From Treponema sp. (lineage in GTDB: Bacteria > Spirochaetota > Spirochaetia > Treponematales > Breznakiellaceae), in NCBI GenBank assembly GCA_031258265.1, contig JAIRNB010000123.1:1-9435 (forward strand): 9,435 nucleotides of DNA. The letters run 5' to 3'. The notes under the pieces are model-generated. The model was not told where the DNA came from. It ran no database searches and was given only the letters and a program-made list of their open reading frames with translations. This document shows positions 6,654 through 9,435 of this stretch, piece by piece. The translations under genes and the position numbers were made by a program. Within the stretch, counting starts at the first letter, position 1; each line of letters begins with the position of its first letter.

Positions 6654-7139
6654 TTAATGAAGGCCGAATCGCTGGGAAAGTTCTTTAAGGTGGCTGCCGA
6701 TGAAGATGGCCCCGTAGCAGGTGACGGCCGCCCCTATGGTGATTCCCAGGGGGAGCATGTAGGAAGAGCCTTCCGAGGCGGCAATTTTGATAAAATCCAT
6801 CCCAAGAAAGGCGCTTGCCAGGGAAAAGAACAGGATGAGTCCGGCAAGCACCCAGCCCCGGAGGGATACCCCCGCCGCTTCCCCCCAAGGCCCCTCTATT
6901 TCCCCGGAATCCGCGGCCCTGTCTTCGGCGCGGAGTTTAGCCATTACGGCGCCGGTAAAATCGACGCCCGGGGGAATAAAATCGTTCCGCAGTATGTCCT
7001 GGGCCAGTTCAAAACGCTCTAGTTCCTGGGCGCATTGGGGGCAGAACAGGCAGTGCAATTTAATCCGCAGATAAAACGGGCCTGGGAGGGTCTCCCCGCA
7101 ATATTCGTATAACCTGTCCAATAATTCATCACAATTCAT
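6654..7139 (-). CDS. membrane-anchored zinc-finger (ZAS/zf-HC2) anti-sigma factor
   Basis: Putative anti-sigma factor of 161 residues that would hold the preceding ECF sigma factor inactive at the inner membrane. The N-terminal domain carries the ZAS signature H29-x3-C33-x2-C36, with C3 in MNCDEL the likely fourth zinc ligand; C14 is an extra cysteine. A linker rich in acidic residues (about 70-90) leads to two hydrophobic segments at about 95-114 and 127-147, placing the ZAS domain and the short C-terminal tail in the cytoplasm. There is no large periplasmic sensor domain, so the signal may act through the membrane, through the first operon protein or through the zinc site. The ATG overlaps the sigma stop as ATGA, and AAGGAGG six bases upstream gives a strong ribosome site. 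The role rests on motif plus gene order; the partner is inferred. Confidence 0.88.
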   Translation of the reverse strand: MNCDELLDRLYEYCGETLPGPFYLRIKLHCLFCPQCAQELERFELAQDILRNDFIPPGVDFTGAVMAKLRAEDRAADSGEIEGPWGEAAGVSLRGWVLAGLILFFSLASAFLGMDFIKIAASEGSSYMLPLGITIGAAVTCYGAIFIGSHLKELSQRFGLH

Positions 7140-7762
7140 TCAAAGCCTCCTTCGGCAATCCCCCTTAACTTCTCCTTAAGCAGCTTTTTTGCCCTGAACA
7201 CATGGGACTTTATGGTGTTCACCGGAAACCCCGTAATTGCTTCAATTTCCTGATAGGAACGGTCATAAAAAAAGTACATATCCACACAAACCCGGTAGCG
7301 GTCGGGGAGTTCCCCCACCGCCGTCAGCACCGCTTCCCGGGAGGCGCTGCGAACCAGTTTCCGTTCCGGGGTATCCCATTCAACGGCCCCCTCGTCTTCC
7401 GCCAGGCTGTGATACTCCCTGCGCCTGGTTATCCCGTTCACCGCCGTATTGTAAGCGATAGTGTACAACCAGGTTGAAAAACGGGACCGGCCTTCAAAGC
7501 GGGAAAGACTGCGGTAGACTTTAAGAAACACTTCCTGCACAAAATCGGCAATATCCTCGCTGCTGCGGAAGAAACTCCGGCCCATACCGTATACCGCCCT
7601 CTGGTGGCGGGTCATCAGGTAACGAAAAAGCTCCTTCTCCCCGGCCGCCACCCTGCCGGCAATGAAACGATCGTCCGCATCATCCACCGGCAGATCCGGC
7701 CCCGGTTTATCCGGCCTGATCTTACCCGGTAAACCTTCCTTCGGCGGAGGCTTCGGCCTCAT
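7136..7762 (-). CDS. ECF-type RNA polymerase sigma-70 factor
   Basis: RpoE-like sigma factor of 208 residues with only regions 2 and 4, as in ECF sigmas. A Pro/Lys-rich N-terminal extension (1-30) precedes region 2 (about 31-111), where DIADFVQEVFLKVYRSL at 70-86 is the core-polymerase binding helix 2.2 and FSTWLYTIAYNTAVNG (95-110) covers 2.3-2.4, which melt and read the -10 element. Region 4 (about 144-200) includes the helix-turn-helix SYQEIEAITGF-PVNTIKSHVFRAKK that reads the -35 element. The start ATG at 7762 overlaps the preceding stop as ATGA, with AAGG four bases upstream. It is followed by its likely anti-sigma partner, again by an ATGA overlap. Its regulon cannot be told from the window; own-operon control is common in the family. 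Confidence 0.96.
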   Translation of the reverse strand: MRPKPPPKEGLPGKIRPDKPGPDLPVDDADDRFIAGRVAAGEKELFRYLMTRHQRAVYGMGRSFFRSSEDIADFVQEVFLKVYRSLSRFEGRSRFSTWLYTIAYNTAVNGITRRREYHSLAEDEGAVEWDTPERKLVRSASREAVLTAVGELPDRYRVCVDMYFFYDRSYQEIEAITGFPVNTIKSHVFRAKKLLKEKLRGIAEGGFE

Positions 7763-8097
7763 GCGGCCTTATCTCTACGCTTTATCCCGTAGTAGATCAA
7801 AAGCCCCGTACCGATAGAAAGGGGAATAAGCCCCCCCAGGAGTACATAATTTGCCCCCTGGACAATGGCTAAAAAGATAGTCAGGGTAAGCCCTACCGTC
7901 TCCAAAAGCAGCCCCGCCAGCAGACTAAAAGAAAGAAGATCGAAACGGGGCGGGACATACTGGCCGGCCTTAATAAGCAAAATCTTGTGCCGGTAATTCC
8001 AGAGAAGATAGAAAAAAATCAGCACCGAACCCCACACGATTCCCACAATAGGGATGATCGCTATGATCACCTGGGCGGCGGAAGAAACCGGCTCCAT
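7759..8097 (-). CDS. small three-helix membrane protein (DUF6249-like)
   Basis: Membrane protein of 112 residues, first gene of the sigma operon. Hydrophobic segments lie at about 10-33, 55-79 and 84-103, with a positively charged loop after the first (YRHKILLIKAGQYVPPR, 35-51) and a basic C terminus. The HKILLIKAGQ stretch is reminiscent of the DUF6249-type membrane proteins that I recall being found beside ECF sigma factors; this family link is from memory and not tested. The ATG at 8097 has AAGGAG nine bases upstream, better supported than the start 12 codons further up. The coupling to the sigma gene by ATGA suggests a fixed ratio between them, and a role in sensing the envelope or modulating the anti-sigma is possible. 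Function is unknown. Confidence 0.85.
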   Translation of the reverse strand: MEPVSSAAQVIIAIIPIVGIVWGSVLIFFYLLWNYRHKILLIKAGQYVPPRFDLLSFSLLAGLLLETVGLTLTIFLAIVQGANYVLLGGLIPLSIGTGLLIYYGIKRRDKAA

Positions 8098-8139
8098 GAC
8101 ATGTTGCTCCTTTGCCTGGACAAAACTCCGCAATATGTC

Positions 8140-8169
8140 ATTGTATTACATCCGTTCTTACTTCGTCCA
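8140..8169 (-). promoter_or_regulatory. candidate promoter of the sigma-factor operon
   Basis: On the minus strand TGGACG (8169-8164; four of six to TTGACA) is followed after 18 bases by TACAAT (8145-8140; five of six to TATAAT). Transcription would start near 8133, leaving a leader of about 35 bases with the AAGGAG ribosome site. This looks like a housekeeping promoter; a sigma-specific autoregulated promoter was not recognised but cannot be excluded. Confidence 0.45.
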
Positions 8170-8260
8170 GTTAAGACACTCCGGAAGGGCCTTTTGTTGC
8201 AAATATTTCATTTGAAAGATGGCGGTCTGCGCACACCTGGGCTAATGCGCCTGCGTATAA

Positions 8261-8318
8261 GGGGGGGTAGCGGAAGCCACCGCAGCCCGCAGGGCGAGGA
8301 GGCTGGAGTGAGGGGGGG
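8261..8318. repeat. two G7 homopolymer tracts
   Basis: Seven consecutive G at 8261-8267 and again at 8312-8318 on the plus strand, with GGG, GG, GG and GG groups between 8292 and 8306. Such tracts are prone to slippage and, with neighbouring G groups, could form a weak two-layer quadruplex. Confidence 0.6.
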
Positions 8319-8400
8319 CCGGGATGAACAGCCACAGGGCTGTATATTGGATGATGCGGCACGGCCTAGCGCCGATAAATGCCCCAAAATTGACTAATGC

Positions 8401-8482
8401 GGCCAAGCTTTAGCTTGGCCAGTGCGCGCCGCGTAAAAAGAAGCGGCGCATTGGGCGCCTATGCCTTCGGCTTTTGAAAGCC
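8401..8482. repeat. cluster of three inverted repeats (REP-like or structured RNA)
   Basis: Three dyads follow one another. GGCCAAGCT (8401-8409) and AGCTTGGCC (8412-8420) are perfect nine-bp arms around TT. GCGCCGC (8426-8432) and GCGGCGC (8443-8449) frame the loop GTAAAAAGAA; skipping a two-base bulge the stem continues to 8419-8454, giving about 12 pairs with one G-T. GGCTTT (8469-8474) and AAAGCC (8477-8482) close the set. There is no U-tract, so none is a normal terminator. The density of palindromes recalls REP/BIME elements; copy number is unknown. Confidence 0.55.
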
Positions 8483-8522
8483 CTGTGCTCCCCCTCCTTA
8501 CTGGTGTGGATAGGGGCTGTAC

Positions 8523-8552
8523 TGGAAAATTTGCCGCTAAAACCGGTATACT
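8523..8552 (+). promoter_or_regulatory. candidate promoter of rnz
   Basis: TGGAAA (8523-8528; four of six) and TATACT (8547-8552; five of six) are spaced by 18 bases. A start about seven bases after the -10 box falls at about 8559, two bases before the ATG, which would give an essentially leaderless message. Confidence 0.45.
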
Positions 8553-8560
8553 GCCTCCCT

Positions 8561-9435
8561 ATGAATCTTGAGGCCTTTGTCCTGGGCTGCGGGGGGATGA
8601 TGCCCCTGCCGAACAGGCACCTTACATCGGTTTTGCTGCGGCGGGAGGGGGAGCTTTTTCTTTTTGACGGCGGAGAGGGGACCCAGGTTTCCCTTAGGCG
8701 GCTTAACCTGCGCTGGAAAAAAATTTCGGTTATCTTTGTAAGCCATACCCATGCCGACCATGTGACCGGCATACCGGGGCTTTTGATGCTTTCCTCCCAG
8801 GTGGACAGGGACGATCCCCTCTATATCATCGGCCCCCCCCGGATAGGGGAGTACATTGAGGAGAGCCGCCGGGTCCTGGATATGTACATCAACTACGAGA
8901 TCATAATCCGGGAGATCAGCGAGCCAGGGATTGTCTACCGGGGGGAGGGTTTCCATGTCCGGGCCTTTGCCCTGCGGCATACCAAGCCCTGCTACGGCTA
9001 TGCCCTGGAAGAAGATTTCCGGCCCGGGGAATTCCACCCGGAAAAGGCGGCGGCCCTGGGGGTCCCCCGGGGGCCCTTCTGGTCAAGGCTGCAATCGGGG
9101 GAGGCGGTGGAGGCTGCCGGCGGCGTTATGGTACAGCCCCAGGATGTGCTGGGTCCTCCCCGGCTGGGACGGAAGTTTTCCTTTGTTACCGATACCCTGG
9201 GTTTTCCCGAAATTGCCCCCCAGGTGGCGGATTCCGACCTTTTTATCTGCGAAGGCATGTTTTGCCGGGACCTTTTGGACAGCGCCCGGGAGAAGAAGCA
9301 CATGACCTCCGAACAGGCCGCCCGGATCGCCCTGGTCGCGGGGGTAAAAAAACTGGCTCTAATTCATTACAGCCCCCGTTATACCGATTACGATTTGAAG
9401 CAGCTTTTGAAGGAGGCCCAGGATATTTTTCCCGC
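8561..9435 (+). CDS. rnz: ribonuclease Z (tRNA 3'-processing endonuclease), 3' end cut by window
   Basis: Zinc-dependent metallo-beta-lactamase-fold endonuclease that cuts tRNA precursors after the discriminator base, in the cytoplasm. The 291 visible residues cover nearly all of the short bacterial form (about 300-320). All hallmark sites are seen: the N-terminal FVLGCGG strand, FDGGEGTQ (35-42), HTHADH at 62-67 (H62, H64, D66, H67), H140 in LRHTKPCYGY, the exosite arm with LGVPRGPF (166-173), D211 in VTDTLG, H247 in KKHMTSEQA and H269 in IHYSPRY. The frame is open to the window end, so the C terminus lies outside. The ATG at 8561 is the canonical start for this N terminus but has no Shine-Dalgarno. 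It is transcribed away from the sigma operon and has no other visible operon partner. The sequence strongly recalls treponemal RNase Z, from memory. Confidence 0.97.
   Translation, partial: MNLEAFVLGCGGMMPLPNRHLTSVLLRREGELFLFDGGEGTQVSLRRLNLRWKKISVIFVSHTHADHVTGIPGLLMLSSQVDRDDPLYIIGPPRIGEYIEESRRVLDMYINYEIIIREISEPGIVYRGEGFHVRAFALRHTKPCYGYALEEDFRPGEFHPEKAAALGVPRGPFWSRLQSGEAVEAAGGVMVQPQDVLGPPRLGRKFSFVTDTLGFPEIAPQVADSDLFICEGMFCRDLLDSAREKKHMTSEQAARIALVAGVKKLALIHYSPRYTDYDLKQLLKEAQDIFP

Larger units (their letters stand above)
8098..8560. other. divergent intergenic region, 463 bases
   Basis: No convincing gene lies here. From the sigma-operon side it contains a promoter (8140-8169), an AT-rich stretch with a small dyad (8200-8214), two G7 tracts (8261-8267 and 8312-8318), a six-bp hairpin (ACAGCC 8328-8333 with GGCTGT 8338-8343), the dense palindrome cluster 8401-8482, and the rnz promoter candidate. 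The GC-rich middle looks unlike the flanking promoter sequence. Confidence 0.7.

Noticed and set aside
8171..8362. Minus-strand open frame of 63 codons in the divergent intergenic region
   Set aside because: Pro/Gly-rich translation across the G7 tracts, no ribosome site and it would overlap the sigma-operon promoter region. More likely non-coding or repeat sequence.
8242..8401. Direct repeat CTAATGCG at 8242-8249 and 8394-8401 as a possible target-site duplication
   Set aside because: An eight-base match is expected by chance in a region this size, and the enclosed ends are not inverted repeats.
8410..9037. Minus-strand open frames overlapping the start of rnz
   Set aside because: Both are antisense to the ribonuclease Z frame, whose catalytic motifs leave no doubt about the coding strand.
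1..9435. CRISPR arrays, tRNA/rRNA genes, insertion sequences, toxin-antitoxin or phage defence genes
   Set aside because: No regularly spaced repeats, tRNA-like folds with conserved arms, transposase motifs or defence domains were found on either strand.

Overview
The window reads as a chromosomal segment of a spirochete, probably a Treponema-like bacterium. I base this on the close resemblance, from memory, of the partial ribonuclease Z to treponemal homologues, on the spirochete-compatible lipobox of the solute-binding protein, and on moderately high GC with purine-rich Shine-Dalgarno sites. No database search was possible, so the genus is an inference. There are ten protein genes: nine on the minus strand and one, cut by the window edge, on the plus strand. 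I found no tRNA, rRNA, CRISPR array, transposase or phage gene.

Region 1 (8097 down to 6654, minus strand) is a compact regulatory operon. It encodes a small three-helix membrane protein, an ECF-type sigma-70 factor and a zinc-finger (ZAS/zf-HC2) anti-sigma factor with two membrane helices. The genes join by two successive ATGA stop/start overlaps, so they are probably translationally coupled. A plausible housekeeping-type promoter lies at 8140-8169. The expected circuit is that the membrane-bound anti-sigma holds the sigma factor until an envelope signal releases it.

Region 2 (6653 down to 6430) is a 224-base gap. It holds two tandem GC-rich hairpins, a perfect 16-bp palindrome and a hairpin plus U7 structure. 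It is either the end of the sigma operon plus an operator, or an attenuator-type leader for the next operon.

Region 3 (6429 down to 13) is a six-gene carbohydrate operon: two ABC importer permeases (MalF-like and MalG-like), a lipoprotein solute-binding protein, a sugar-phosphate isomerase/epimerase-like TIM barrel, a proline-iminopeptidase-like alpha/beta hydrolase and a GPH (MelB-like) cation symporter. Gaps are 37 bases or less and one junction overlaps. No ATPase subunit and no classical glycoside hydrolase is present, so the importer must borrow an ATPase. The substrate cannot be named. Carrying both an ABC importer and a symporter, with an esterase/peptidase-fold hydrolase, is the operon's oddity.

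Region 4 (8098-8560) is a 463-base divergent intergenic region between the sigma operon and rnz. It contains two G7 tracts and a cluster of dyads at 8401-8482 that is the best candidate for a dispersed palindromic repeat or structured RNA. Region 5 (8561 to the end) is the ribonuclease Z gene on the plus strand, with all catalytic motifs, no Shine-Dalgarno and a -10 box almost touching its start codon. I see no clearly new enzymatic system; the most informative leads are the regulatory leader, the divergent intergenic region and the unusual gene mix of the sugar operon.
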